From Ananas comosus (taxonomy: Eukaryota > Streptophyta > Magnoliopsida > Poales > Bromeliaceae), in assembly GCF_001540865.1 (NCBI RefSeq), contig NC_033625.1, positions 10,385,741 through 10,449,740 on the forward strand: a stretch of DNA of 64,000 bases. The letters run 5' to 3'. Both the position numbers and the translations under genes were made by a program. Each line of letters begins with the position of its first letter. Position 1 is the first letter of the stretch. Of the stretch, positions 23,497-36,654 are shown piece after piece. The notes below the pieces were generated by a model. It saw only the letters and a program-made list of their open reading frames with translations, ran no database searches and was not told where the DNA came from.

Positions 23497-25061
23497 TGTC
23501 ACGCCCCGGGACGGGCGGAGGCCCTCCCGGTGACGTGCCCAGACCCGCCATATGTCTACATGTATAAGGTGTCTACAAGAAAAGCGGAAGTAAAAGCAAG
23601 AGATGGAACGAATAGGAGAAGTGAAATAACAAGCAACTAACGATATCAGAGCGAGTAAAGTTCTAACATCTATACTAATAGTAATAGAACAACTAAAATA
23701 TAAAAGTAAACATAAGTTATACAGTATCAGCCTCTAATACAAAAATGGTGGTCTCTAGTACACCGGTAAAACTCTCAACCTCTCCAAAAAGTACAACGAG
23801 AGGTAGACCACCTAGCAAATCGTCCTCGAAGGAAGCTAGCTCGAAGCAACTCCCTTCCCGCGGTCCCTGGCCTCACCCTGAGTGGAAGGCTCTGAAAAAC
23901 ATCGAGAAAAGAGGGCGTGAGAACTATGATTTATAGTTCCCAGTGGGCAATTACTGACCTCAGCTCAGTGCACCACTAGGCCCCAAAGAAAAGGGTAAGT
24001 CTAACAATAAGAGTAATGAGTAAATTGCATACTAGAAAGCATAATAATTAGGATGCTAAGCTACAACTTGCAATTAAACATGGCATTCCTAATGCGACTT
24101 TATCTTGTCATTGATATATATATATATTCACAAGTAATATCATGCTTTACTTAATACAGATATGAAAGTAATACTTGGTCATGACTACAATGCATATAAG
24201 GATGCAATAAACAACATCTCCTAGCATACTACATGTATGTATGAATACCCAAATGTCCACAACTATGCTAGAAGTAAGTCCAAGTAATCCTACTACTACT
24301 CTCTGACTAGTAGTGTTCATAATAAACTCAACACCGTGTCGATTTCCATTTCCAATTAAGGACCTACCAAAGATAGTCCAGCTTGTGCCGCCTAAGTGCC
24401 TGTGGTAGCCCGACATTCCTACTCTTGGAATGTGTCTGTCCCACTCGACCCCGTAGGCTTCTCAATACCGCACGAGGCGAACATAGGTTCGCATAAGGCT
24501 AACTCCGGAGTGCCGGCTGTAGGGAGCGACCCTCACAAGCAATGTGCGAATGCACAAATGGCAACAACCAAGGTCAAACAGTCCAGTATCTACTTCGGCT
24601 CGCACATGGCAAGGCACTAGCATCCCAAGGATCTAGCAAACTGTCTCAAAGTGAACGTCCCAACACTCACTTGCTTAGCTGCGCGTCTTAATGAAACTTA
24701 ACATCACACTGTCAACTCGACCTCTTGTTCTACTGTTTCATTTTAAACATTAATAACTAAGACTATATATGCCCTGCGGCCCAATGCCTGCTTTAGACAT
24801 TGTGCCCAATCCGCAAATAGCCAGTTCTCACCCTCTCTAGCTTCTAAACAATTCCAATGTCCCCATTGGCATCATAGCTTAAATTGCCAAGAGAGCAAGA
24901 TCCGTTTTCATAATAGATCCATGGTTCCCAACATAAAACAAATGCCTAAGTCTCACAATACAACTGCACTTACCACATAGGGTAAAATTCAAATGTGGAA
25001 AAGCTCGAAATAACACAACACACTCGACACCTCGCAATTTGGCAAGGTCCCAGTGCGTACA
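23497..25061 (+). mobile_element. Solo LTR (TGTCACGCCCC family), TSD ATGAG
   Basis: A 1,565-bp segment starts TGTCACGCCCCGGGACGG and ends CCCAGTGCGTACA. It is flanked by a perfect ATGAG duplication (23492-23496 and 25062-25066) and lies within the 33-bp array. The TGTCACGCCCC start is shared with LTR-like fragments at 32873 (inverted), 35029 (inverted), 56875, 58708 and 61491 (inverted). I infer Ty3 del/Tekay-type LTRs, but no internal coding region is attached. Short frames here are not genes. Confidence 0.88.
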
Positions 25062-25066
25062 ATGAG

Positions 25067-25378
25067 CGTTTGGTTTTGGTTCATGATTTGGTCCCCATGA
25101 GATTGAATTTTGGTTTCATGAGATTATGTCCATGAGGTTTGTTTTGGCTCCATGGCATTTGGTCCATGAACTTGGTTTTGGCTCATGGGATCTGGTCCAT
25201 GAAGGTTTGGTTTAGGTTCATGGAATTTGGCTCCATGAACTTGGTATGGTTCATGTATTTTGGTCCATCGAACATGATTTCTGAGCTCATGGATTGTCCA
25301 TGACGTTTGGTTTGTGTTAATGGATTTGTCATGAACCAGTTTGTCCATGGATTTGTCCATGAACTTGGTTTGGCTCAA
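25067..25378. repeat. 33-bp T/G-rich tandem repeat, right part
   Basis: Continuation of the array after the solo LTR, with more indels (phrases such as TTTGGTCCATGAACTTGG). It runs into an assembly gap at 25379. Confidence 0.85.
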
Positions 25379-25639
25379 NNNNNNNNNNNNNNNNNNNNNN
25401 NNNNNNNNNNNNNNNNNNNNNNNNNNNNNNNNNNNNNNNNNNNNNNNNNNNNNNNNNNNNNNNNNNNNNNNNNNNNNNNNNNNNNNNNNNNNNNNNNNNN
25501 NNNNNNNNNNNNNNNNNNNNNNNNNNNNNNNNNNNNNNNNNNNNNNNNNNNNNNNNNNNNNNNNNNNNNNNNNNNNNNNNNNNNNNNNNNNNNNNNNNNN
25601 NNNNNNNNNNNNNNNNNNNNNNNNNNNNNNNNNNNNNNN
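25379..25639. other. Assembly gap (261 N)
   Basis: Run of 261 undetermined bases inside the T/G-rich repeat region; tandem repeats probably blocked assembly. Confidence 1.
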
Positions 25640-26488
25640 CCTGGTTTAGGGTACTCGGTTTTGGTTCAAGTACCTGGTTTAAGGATGAGGTTTGGTTTTG
25701 TTTGGGTCCGAGTTTGGGTTCTTGTTTTATGTGTGGACTTGGTTTGGGTTTGGATTTATTTGGGTCCAAGTTTGGGTTCTGGTTTTATGTGTGGACTTGG
25801 GTTTGGATTTATTTGGGTTTGGGTTTTGGTCTTATTTGTGGACTTGGTTCAGGTTGGGTTTGAATTTGATTTGGGTTTGGGTTTTGGTTTTATGTGTGGA
25901 ATGGGTTTGGATTTTATTTGGGTTTGGGTTTTGGTTTTATGTGTGGACTTGGGTTTGGATTTTATTTGGGTTTGGGTTTTGGTTTTATGTGTGGAATGGG
26001 TTCGGATTTTATTTGTGGACTTGATTTGGGTTGGGTTTGCGTTTGATTTGGGTTTGGGTTTTTGGTTTTATTTGGGGAATGGGTTTGGATTTTATTTGTG
26101 GACTTGGTTTGGTTTCGGTTTATTTTGGTTTTGGGTTGGATGTTTATTTGGACTTGGTTTGGCTAGGTTTGGGCCGTTTGGCTTTGTATGTGGACTTGGT
26201 TTGGTTTGGGTTTATTTGGGTTTTGGATTTTGGTTTGGATGCTTATTTGGACTTGGTTTGGTTAGGTTTGGCTTTGTATGTGGACTTGGTTTGGTTTGGG
26301 TTTATTTGGGTTTTGGGTTTTGGTTTGGATGCTTGTTTGGACTTGGTTTGGTTAGGTTTGGCTTTGTATGTGGACTTGGTTTGGTTTGGGTTTATTTGGG
26401 TTGTGGGTTTGGTTTGGGTTTAGACTTGACTTGATTTAGGTTTGTAGGTGAACTTGATTTGCAATTTGGGTTCGCATATGAACTTAAT
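25640..26488. repeat. T/G-rich tandem repeat with 90-bp period
   Basis: The + strand is almost free of A and C and repeats TTTGGGTTTGGGTTTTGG and GGACTTGGTTTGG phrases. A 90-bp period is exact at 26181, 26271 and 26361 (GCTTTGTATGTGGACTTGG). Runs of GGG separated by T tracts could form G-quadruplexes on this strand. The long open frames through it translate the low-complexity repeat and partly span N gaps; they are not genes. Confidence 0.9.
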
Positions 26489-26588
26489 NNNNNNNNNNNN
26501 NNNNNNNNNNNNNNNNNNNNNNNNNNNNNNNNNNNNNNNNNNNNNNNNNNNNNNNNNNNNNNNNNNNNNNNNNNNNNNNNNNNNNNNN
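26489..26588. other. Assembly gap (100 N)
   Basis: Exactly 100 undetermined bases, the usual size for a gap of unknown length. It separates the T/G-rich repeat from the decayed Copia element. Confidence 1.
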
Positions 26589-29500
26589 ACAAAAGAGAGA
26601 GATTTTTCAGTCGAAAATCATGTATTTGGAATGTTTGAGTCTATTAAACCTTTCGGTTGTTCAAATAATAACTTCCTCTTTTAAAAATCCATTTAAAAAG
26701 CACAGACTTTTGACATACCTTTGGAAAAGTGTATTAATTGAAAATGACTAAGCAATTCGAACTAGGATACGAATGTAGTTCAAGACGAGCAACCGAGCAA
26801 AAGTTCTTCCAAGTTCTATTCCCTAATTGGTGGTACCCATGAGCAACAAGTCTACTTTGTTCGTATGCATAGTACCATCCTCGATCTTTCTTATTCTTAA
26901 AGATTCCACTTTGGTACATAATGTGTTGTTCGGTCAAGGGCGAATGGCACCAATTCCCATACCTCATTGCGAACAAATTGACCATAGTTCTTCTGCATGG
27001 CGTTATCCAATATTCATCACTAAGAGCTTCGTCAAGCTATTCTTTGAGCTCTAATCAGAGAAATATACATGCGAATCATCTTGTAACATGACTCTTGGTT
27101 CGCACAACCACATTTGATCCCCAATCACATTTGACAAAGGATGATTCTTTGACTCAGTCAAGGAATAATTCAGGAGATCCGCTAGGTAATTTCAGGCTGT
27201 GATATTTTGTGGCTCATGAAATCATTTGATGGCAAAGTTTTACCGATAGATGCAATGAATTATCAGGTAATAAGAATATATCATCTCACTAGGTTATTAC
27301 AACGGAGATCATTATCATTCATCATTCTCAAGGATTTGGAGAACCATTCACAGAAGAACTTACAGGAAACGTTCATCTACTTTTTATATGATAGACTCTA
27401 TCACCCGGTCTATAGTTCGTAAAATTGTGACGCACGATAGGCACGCACTGTAGTAGAATAACAAGAAATATCCTTACGTCACTGCGAGAGGTCAAATTTT
27501 TCAAGATTTCACCGATCCCTAAGGTATAAGCACTTATGTCCGAAGACAGAAAGTATTTAATATTCAGTTTTCTACCAAGCCAAATTTCATAAGGCGTTCA
27601 ACGTGCCGGACGTAATAAATCCGATTGATGATATAGACAGCTGGTTAACGCTTCGCCAAAATGTAAAGCATTTCTTACTATGCAGATAAACGAGCATCTC
27701 CTGTAAACAACCGCATTCTTAGTTCAACCACTCCATTTTGTTGGGTGTATAGGGGGCCGAGAAATTCATGTTTTATACCGTTTGAAACACAGAAATCAAC
27801 AAATTTGGAATTTATGAATTCTCCCCCTTGATCACTTCGAATGCGTACAATTTATCATTTCGTTCGAGTCATGACGGAGACAGATTTCAGAAAAGAATTA
27901 AAAGTATCAGCTTTTTCTCGTAAGAAGGCACTCCATACATAGCGAGTAAAATCATCAACAAATCAAAATATAACGTTTTCCACCCAAACTTTGAATCTAG
28001 ATGGTCCATCAAATCCATGTGAAGTAGCTCTAGCAGTTTAGTTGTCCCTAAGTGGTTCAAGTTCTTATTGTGGTCTAGTTTGTTTCCCTAATTGGCAACC
28101 CCACACACAGGTGTTCTCTTTTAAGTCAATCTTAGGTACACCTCTAACTACTCCTTCTTTAGTTATCTTGGATAGCTCCTTAAAATTAATGTGACTAGTC
28201 GTTCATGCCATAAAGTTTCAGTTTCTAATACGCTAGGTTACAATGTTCAGTGGGCGAACTAGGAACAACATAACAATTATTCTGAATCTAATGCCCTTTA
28301 AGAATAGATTGTCATCACGAGTCACATGGCATTCTTTTATCAGAAAAGTTCACCGAATACCCATCATCACAAATTGACCTTATGCTTACGAGATTAAGAT
28401 TGAGCCCTCCAACATAAAAAACATTCATTCATGTAGGGCCATCAGAGATAGTCACTGTTCCTTTTCCCAACATTTTTGACGATCGACCGTCTCCAAACAC
28501 ACAAAAGTCCTTCCGAGATTTTGGTCAAAGAGGTGAACCATTATTTATCTCGCCATTGACGGGAAACAGCCACTATCCAGATACCTGATGAGTTATCGTA
28601 AGCATGAAGTGAGAGTGTGAATGACTAGGCATGGGAAGAGTTCACCTTTGCGCACCAAACCTTACGTGTTTTGTTTGTGTCCATTCGTTTGCTTTGTTGA
28701 TCGTGGCTTGTCGACGATTTGAATTGACTTCCTCTTCATATCCTCCTTCTTTGGTTTCCATGCTTGTTTTGCCTTTGGCTTTGGAGTGTTTGGCGTCCGA
28801 ATTTGGCTCTTCTTTTGTTCTATCTCTTTGAGGTCACAATTGACTTCATCGTCGTTTTAGGTTACTCTTCAAGAGAGCTATTGAGCTCTCTCCTTTTGGT
28901 AGCAGAATTTCTTTATGTGCCTACAACACCACAAATGTGACAAGTTTTGTTAGTCAAATTATTTTAGGAGAGACAAACTTACCATAAAGTTTAGTACAGC
29001 AGTTGACGAGTTTCCATCATCCTTCTTAGTAACTTGATCAATATATGCCGTTCATAACCAAGTCAAGTTATATTGTCTGACCAAGTCCAAGCATCTTATC
29101 TAGTTTGCTCGAACCAGATGAAAATTGGTTCAAATCTGACTTCAGTTGAATGATCGTCTTGGTGAATTCCATATTTGCTTCTCTAGCTTCTGAATTTGTT
29201 TGGTAAGATACTTGATGTTCTCCGCCTGAGTCTCCTTTCTTTTTCAGTAACGAACACTTCTCAACAAGGATTGTACGCCTTGGTCAACCCATCTCTCTCT
29301 GTTCTAAATCCTTTGTTAGAGAGGCCAACTTTGAATTTTCTTGTTCCAACTCATGTAGGCTTCGCCGCAATTTCTTGTATGTTTAGCCATCTTCTTTGAT
29401 CAACAACTAATTGTTGATATGCTGCGATCATTTCATCTTCGTCCGATTCTCCATCCGATGAGTCCCCGAAGATGATTCTCTTGGATAGATGTAGTAGAGA

Positions 29501-30661
29501 TCGAGTCAGAAGATGCTAGACACATGAAAGTTGATTCTGGTGGGCAATTAGAGCCGTGCATTCACATCCTCTCACTCGAAGTAGAATCGCAGATGAGGAG
29601 TCTCCCGTCCAAGTCATAGCTTGCATAGCTTTCTTCTTCAACGACTTTTTAATTTGGAGCAGTCAGATGCTATATGGCCAAAGCCCTACATTGTAGCATT
29701 GGATTTGACCTTCACCGCTTTTCCTCTCTTTTGTGGAGTCCTTTTGAGAGTTATCAGATTTTCTGTATTTTGACGAAGAAGAAGAGGATGGACCCCTTTT
29801 GATTTGTTAGTCTTTGATGAAGTAGACTTGGGAGGAAACTTCTTTCTAAAGTTCCGACGGAACTTCTGTTGTTAGAAGTGCGAGTTGTTTCTCAAATTCC
29901 TCCAAGCTTTGCTCCGACTCTGAATCTGATGAGGTGACGAGACATCTCCTTTTTGATTTTAGAGCCATCCCTGAGCTATAGAAAAAGACTTGGACGAAGA
30001 CGAATTAGAAGGAAAAGTCATTTCGTACGTTTGAAGAGCACCAACTAATTCATCTACTTTGAGTTCATCCGGATGTTCATCGTTTCAATGGCCGCAACCT
30101 GGACCGGAAACGTTCGGGAAGAGTTCTCAAAATTTTTCGAACGATTTTTGGTTCAGAAATTTTTCACGTCAAATTTGCACAAGTATTGACAATATCTGAA
30201 GACGAGTGTAATACTCGGTAAAGGTTTCATTTTCTTCCATACGAATAGCATCAAAGCGACTAGTCAACATTTGTAATTTCTGAACCTTTACCAAGCTTGT
30301 ACCCTCGTGAGTAATTTGTAAAGTGTCCCAAATTTCTTGGCGTTTCACATGCTGATACTCGTGAAATTTCAGTTTGATTCAACGCATTGAACAAAGCATT
30401 GATACCCTTTCCCATTGAACGAAGATAGTTCGTTTTCGGTCTTTAGTCCACTTAGTTCTAGGTTTCGACGGTAACATTCTCGACCACATTCAGTAGGAAT
30501 GTTCCATCCGATTCAAGGCTGCCAAACCCTCTCGTCATAGCAATAAGAAACGCCTCATACGGACTTTCCAATAAGCATAGTTAGTTCCATCGAAGAGAGG
30601 GGGTCGATTGATGTTACGCCCTCAGCCATGAGTTACAACACTATACCCGCTCTGATACACT
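26589..30661 (-). pseudogene. Decayed Copia gag-pol (minus), fragments in gene order
   Basis: Reading the minus strand from the LTR at 30662: a primer-binding-like TGTATCAGAGC (30649-30659); a gag start whose phrases resemble DGTNYAYWKVRMRRFL (near 30540-30610); a CCHC knuckle (about 28905-28950, C-HI-C-GVVG-H-IKKF-C) broken by a one-base deletion; pre-integrase/integrase phrases near 27400-28150, including CQLGKQT-like and VDDFTRYVW-like segments; and reverse transcriptase near 26734-26985 (KSRLVAHGYHQ, VARLEL). The order gag-INT-RT is diagnostic of Copia. Stops and frameshifts are frequent and the 3' part is lost at the gap. The palindrome-bearing LTR suggests a Sirevirus. Confidence 0.7.
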
Positions 30662-31836
30662 TGTGAGTTATGGATCCCGAGGATCTAAAAGGTAAGTAAC
30701 ACTAGAGGGGGGTGAATAGGTGTAAACCGGCAAACTCAAACAATCTCGATGCAAACAAACACAATAGCGAAATTAATAGCACACGAGAATTTAACGTGGG
30801 AAAACTCCAATTCGGAGTGAAAAACCCACGGACCGATCACGCAAAGAAAATCCACTAAGAAAACATGAGTACAAGTGATTTCGACCAAAAACACGCGACT
30901 CAATTTACCGATTTCTTGTTGACGGTGATCTTTGCCGGTCCTCCGATCGATAGGAATCCACCAATCGACCTTGCTGCAACTCCTGCGCAGCGTCAACGCC
31001 TCAATCCTCAAAGCGTCCACCGAATCCTCGCTTCGCGCGAGATCCTCGCGCGCGAACCTCCTTCCGGAGCTTGTAGAATTGAAGATTTGCGGTGATTTAT
31101 CTTTTGAAAACCATAAGCTGTGAGGATTCACCTTAATCAATCATCTACTTGATCTTGTAAGAAATATTGTTAAAACGAAGAAACAAGCCAAATGTTGATT
31201 GCTAGAAACTCATCATGTAAATCGAAGCGAAGAAAACGAGTTTCTAGGGTTTAGAATTGGTAAAATATTCAAAGCCTTAATTAGATGACCCACATAGCTT
31301 TATTATATGTTTAGAAGACTTAGAAGTAGATAGGATTGCAAAAAGTCGATTTCAAAAACCTGTGTCCCTCAGAGACCGGTCCTGTCGAGGAGACCGTCTG
31401 TGAGAGACCGGTCTCTCAAGTGAGGAACCGTCCTCCTGCGTGACCAAAAACCCCACGTTCGGGAACCGTCTCTCAAACTTGAGACCGTCCTCGCTGCGTG
31501 ACAGAACCACCAAGGTTCGGAACCGGTCTCTCATCACAGGGGACCGGTTGCATCAGGAATTACGCAGTGAGGACCTTGGGGAACGTCTCTCCTATTCCAG
31601 AGACCGGTCCCAGAACACAAGAAAGTTCAGTAAATATGTTTAAAAAACATCTAAGCCTTCTGAATTATTTTAATCACGTAATTTCACCACAAATGATTTT
31701 TCTACATACCTTAGGTGTCGATCTTTCTGAATAAGTCTTTGTCCTCTAATTGAATCTTTTCTCGAAATCTTCTGCGATCACTCTTCAAGACTCCAAACAA
31801 CTTTACGAAATTCGCCAACCTATAAAATCCTTAACA
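30662..31836 (-). mobile_element. 5' LTR of the decayed Copia element
   Basis: Minus orientation: it starts TGTTAAGGATTTTATAGG at 31836 and ends ACTCACA at 30662, directly before the primer-binding-like site. The length is about 1,175 bp. It carries a cluster of GAGACCGGTCTC-type palindromes at 31365-31620, the feature reported for Sirevirus LTRs. The short frames at 30736-31643 lie inside this LTR. Confidence 0.7.
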
Positions 31837-32873
31837 GTAAGTGGTAGTGGGCACGCTTGAGGTCTGGCGGTGCTAACCAACAGAGCACAGATTTTGGATT
31901 AGGTATATTTGGATTTCTTGTCCGGTTGATGCAATAGCTATAGTAGCGGTTGTTTGTTTGTGTATACCTTCAGTTCTTTCGTTTCACTGTCTTGCTGCTA
32001 TAGTTTTGTTGCAGGTATACTTTCAGTTGTTCATTATAGTAGCGGTAGATGTACTTTCTTATATACATATCTCTTTCGTTCATTATCGTTGCTACTGTAT
32101 TTCCACTGATCCGTACTGTTGTTTATCTCTTCCTGATCCGGTGAGTACTCCTCGCCTTCATCGACTTGCGGTACCCACTGGGAGGGGAGACATGTTTACA
32201 TGTTCTCACCTCCCCACCACTTTTCAGGTATTGCGGGCGGTGAGGTTGAGACGAGACGTGAGAAACGTGGATAGCTGTCGATAGAACTTCTGACCCGGTT
32301 TGTTTAGTTTAGTTACTACCTTTGTTATTTCTGTTGATATGACTTAGACATCTATATGGTTCAGTATTTCATTATGTTTAAATTCAAGATTTCAGTTGGT
32401 TTTCTGAATGAGATAAAGATTTTTGAATTTTTGTGAAAATGAAAGGTTTTCTATCCCTCGTGGTAGCGTGTTTTAAAAAGAAAAGGTTTCCGTGTGGGAA
32501 ACAGCTTTCAAAAGAGTTTTCTCATGGTTTTCTTGAATTAGTATTTCAAAATAAGTTTCCTGGTAGGAAACGTTACAACTGATAGTTGTGGATTTATACT
32601 CAGATCTCTGTTTATGAATCGTAGTGAATGGTGTATGGATATTGAATGTATGATGACTTATATATTTATTTAGTTGTGGTTGTATCCTGTTTTACACCTT
32701 GTACTTGTGCGACGCCGTGCAAATACAGGAGAGACTCTGTCCGTGTGAACAGTGGAATCCCCGTATTTGTGGCGGATCTAGCATACCCTGGGGTCAGGTT
32801 TTCAAAAAAAAATTTCTAATCACTTCCGCTGTATTTTCAAACTAAATGGGACCTTGGGGCGTGACACCCTAAC
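31837..32873 (-). mobile_element. TGTCACGCCCC-family LTR fragment (minus)
   Basis: On the minus strand it starts TGTCACGCCCCAAGG at 32873. The phrases CACGGACAGAGTCTCTCC and TTTGCACGGCGTCGCAC (reverse complement of 32700-32760) are shared with the + strand fragment at 56875-57060. It ends against the Copia LTR at 31836, so one of the two was inserted into or recombined with the other. No coding content. Confidence 0.6.
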
Positions 32874-35029
32874 CTCTCCTCTCTCATTCACAGCAGTGAG
32901 AACACACTCCTCTCTCATTTCTCTCCCTCTCTCTCTCTAGGAACTCTCCCCCAAAGTGAATGAGGAGATCAAGAGGAGGATTTGGAAGAGATTTGGAGTT
33001 TTGAAGGGTCTAGGGCTCTCCTACAAGGTGGAGCTTGGTGGGCATCTAGGCTAAGGTGAGGTATCTTGTAAGATTGATGTTAGGGTTTGGTTTTATGCCC
33101 TAAATCTTTTAATTTTGAGCTTCTTGCAATATTAGAAACCTAGTAAAGACCTTGGAACCTCATGAAATTCATGAGCTCTCATGGTAGAAACCTAGAGTTT
33201 GTTTTATATACCCTAAGAATAGTTTAAATGGCCTAGAAATGGTTCTAGATAAGTTTCTAGATGATGATTAAGCTTGCTTTTGCTTATCTTAGAAATCAAA
33301 ATGGTGTATCGGCCAAATGACATTGTTAGGGTACCAAAATTGGGGCTTTTACCCTAGGTTGGTTTAAAGATAAATTGACCTTGTAGAAACCAAATTGGGG
33401 GTATTTCTAACTCGTTGGTGGACTCAGTTCGCCAATCGACGAGTCTACGCAAAGATATGGGAAAAAAGCCTAATTTGGTTTCGTTTGCCGCAAGCGAGAG
33501 AATAGGCGCTCAAAAATCACGATACTTGAACCGTAACACCCTAGCAACCATACGAGGTGGGTGGTGCTTTCCGAAATCGATGAATTTTCTTTTATGTCTA
33601 AAGTGTCATTTCTTGAACATAGTTTATATATGATCATTATGCATTATAGGGTGAAATGAGAGCATGTGGACATGTGTTGTTGCATGTTATGAGTACAAAT
33701 GCATGTGAGATGATTGTAAACTAGTGAGAGCTTGTAAAAACCCTATGTATGCATGAATGATGACAAGAACCTAGAAAAGGTAAAAAAACTAGTGACATTG
33801 AGAACAAATGACATTATGACATATGGATTGTGTGGCATTAGCAAACAAAAAGGAATGCTAGAATTGGACTCTTAGTTGAGTGGCATCAATGAGTTTTGAA
33901 TGCTAGAGTTGAACACTTAGTGTGTGGCATTAATGAAACAGGAATGCATGTGATTGAGTATAGAGAACATTTAGTGTATGTGGCACTAATGAAAGTAGAG
34001 AATGCAAGTACATGAGAAAGTTGACATTATGACATAACAACCTTATAGTTAAGGGTCATATGAGCATTGCATCCTTATAGTTAAGTATTGGATTGAACTT
34101 AGAATCCTTAAAGTTAAGGATTGATTATACTCACCTATAAGTCTTGGTTTGAGGGTGGTCGCTCCCCCTCGAGCGATGAGCTCCAGAGTTATCATCACTG
34201 GGAAGGTGTTTGCCCCAGAAGACGGTTCCGTCGGGAGGCAGTTGAGGGCCCGACTAGAGGGATTTGAGCTAGTGAGTTTATTGAGGGCGGAACCTACGGG
34301 TTAGCGAAGTGGATTAGAAATTGGAAAGTAATCTTGCATTCATCATGAGCATTCTATTTGAGCATAATCATTGATTATATCTTGTTCAGGCATATTAGCT
34401 GCATTTGTTTAGTTTGGCTACTATCTATCTCTATTCTTCTATTATGTCTGATTTAGACCTAGTGGGAAAGTCGACGAGGTCGACGGCCGAACCCACTGGA
34501 AACTTTGTTGTAGTTCTCACCTCACTATTTCCACAGAGCCGGGATTGAGTGAGCCGGCCGACGATCGCGATAAAGGTATCGCGCCATAGACAGAGACCAC
34601 CCGAGTTGGTTTCATATTTTGTATAGTTGCATACCATTTATATATCATCTTTTGTATTTTGATGATTATAGATGTATAGATGATACAAACGTATTAATGA
34701 AAGAATGTAAAGAATTCTATTTTGAAGAATATGTGATGTAAAAAAAAGAAATGATGCAAAGAATATAAATGTAACATGTGATTGAATGCATGTATGTGAT
34801 TAAAAAATAATCATTATACTTGTATGAATGTTTAGTTTAGTACTTTCACTTTCGGCTTTTTGCTTGCCCTCGTGCAAACCATGTATATCTTTATTTCGTT
34901 GTGCAAATTTATATATATAGATGATTTGTACTCGTTGAGCCTTAGGCGGACAGGGGAGGTGCTGTCCGTTCGGCGTCTATTCGACGTGCCTGAACCGTCC
35001 AAATGGATCAGTCCCGGGGCGTGACACAG
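32874..35029 (-). mobile_element. Second TGTCACGCCCC-family LTR-like block (minus)
   Basis: On the minus strand it starts TGTCACGCCCCGGGACTG at 35029 and carries GAACGGACAG...CCTCCCCTGTCC, matching the ends at 58708 and 61491 in layout. The remainder (33.0-34.8 kb) resembles in organisation the block at 62.9-64 kb: a CT-rich tract, then AAACCTAG phrases, then a GGTGGGTGGTGCTTTCCGAA-like segment. No TSD or ORF was found. Confidence 0.5.
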
Positions 35030-35884
35030 CTTCAAGTGGTGACCCTCGAAGTTTGCTCCCTTCAACGGATCAAGCGATTCGGTTGATGAGGAATCGGATC
35101 AGCCGAGTTCAAATACCTTCACTGTAGACTGGGTTCGGCTAAACGAGCCGAATGAATGAGATGCACAGTGGTTGGGTCGGTTGAAGAGCTGCATACCTTT
35201 ATATATTGATATTAGATCTAGAAACTTGTACAAAATAGAGTGTGCCTCTGGGACATACAGACTCTGAAAATCTAACTCTAAGACTACTCCTAAGAAAAAC
35301 AGTAAATACGAGAAAGGAAAAGATTACAAGTAGACTACCCCTAGAAATGCGAGAAAAATGCAGAGAGAATAAAATGTGGTCTTCTGTTCACAAAAAAAGA
35401 CCCTACTTTTAGGCGTTACTTACCTATTTATATTCCGCTGTTATTGTTTAGTTGTTGCTCAAGATCGGCCACTTTCCTATTTTTGCGGGCCACTACGAGC
35501 CGATCCAAACTACTCATAACCGTTTGCAGTTACGTCTTGCAGTTATGCCATTTATTCCTTTATTACTCCGGTGCACAAAAAACCCATTAACCCCGACTTC
35601 CGAATGTCCTGACTGAACCGTGCACCAACATGCCAGTGTGTGATTTGTAGAAATCTATTTCACTAGCCTGATTCAAGGCCTAGTCCATCAAGTGCCTGCA
35701 GTTGTATACAATCAATACTATGCTGAGGTTCAAACCGAAAGGTACCTTTAGCCGAATGCACAGTATAAAGATCTTAATTAATTTGATGGCTTTTAACTTT
35801 TGATCTTTATTAAAGTTTCTAATTGTTTATATGTTTTCAATGTTTGAGAAGCTTTTAAATTAAATTTTAAATTACGTGGGGGAC
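35030..35884 (+). mobile_element. Probable retrotransposon internal remnant
   Basis: No protein was recognised. The right edge is a purine tract (CGTGGGGGAC) abutting the LTR at 35885, which is the normal place for a polypurine tract, so at least the right part is probably internal retrotransposon DNA. TAAATTAAATTTTAAATT just before it is AT rich. Confidence 0.4.
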
Positions 35885-36485
35885 TGTTGTAAATAGTTAA
35901 ATTTAAAATATTTAATTTAAATCTAATAGATTATTAAAAGGTTTATTTAAAATTTAATTTAAGTACAATATATTTAATATGAGAAAATTGAGCGCACATA
36001 TTCCCTCTCCTCTATTCGGAAAAGGAGGTAACATGCCCCGCTTTGTCAGGAGATGGGGATCATGGATTCCGCTTTAATAGAACGTCCCACAACGGTCCTT
36101 TAGACCGTCAACTTTATATTATTAAACAAAGGAATAAAAGATCTATATCTATAGGAATTTTAACCAACAGATATCTATATCTATAAGAATTCTAACTAAC
36201 AGATATTTTCCCTTCTTTACTTTATTTTTTTATTATTAAGTTAAGATTTTGAAAGCCGAATTGATATTCAGTCTTGTATGTTGTATTGCTAGAGCAACTA
36301 CGCCGGAGACTTGCACGTGGGGAGGCTAAAGTTACTCTAGAATAATGCATTGCACGTCTCACCGGGCTATTTTCCGAAATTCCTTATCTTTTAATTTAGT
36401 TTCATATTTAACTTAATATTTATTTATTAGTAGATTTAATCAAAAATCTGTGAAAGAAAATCAAATTTCAAAATTTATCCTAACA
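35885..36485 (+). mobile_element. Copia-like 3' LTR
   Basis: A 601-bp segment starts TGTTGTAAATAG and ends TTTATCCTAACA, with a polypurine tract immediately upstream. The phrases ATTGCACGTCTCACCGGGC and a TTTAAATTTAAAT-rich start are LTR-like. Whether the internal part and a 5' partner persist is not visible. Confidence 0.65.
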
Positions 36486-36654
36486 GATGCTTCATGGTGG
36501 GGATTCTTACCATCATTCTTTTTTTCTTTTCTTTTTTTTGGTGTTTTGGCAGTGGTGAAGCTTCAAAAAGTAATTTCGATCTTCATGATTTCTTTGGAAT
36601 CTTAGACTCCATTTCGGTCTATTTTAATAATATAGTGGAAAAAAATATTATTTT

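Noticed and set aside
25307..26434. Open frame of 375 codons on the + strand
   Set aside because: It spans an N gap and translates a T/G-rich tandem repeat (Gly, Phe, Trp, Val, Leu only). No sign of a real protein.
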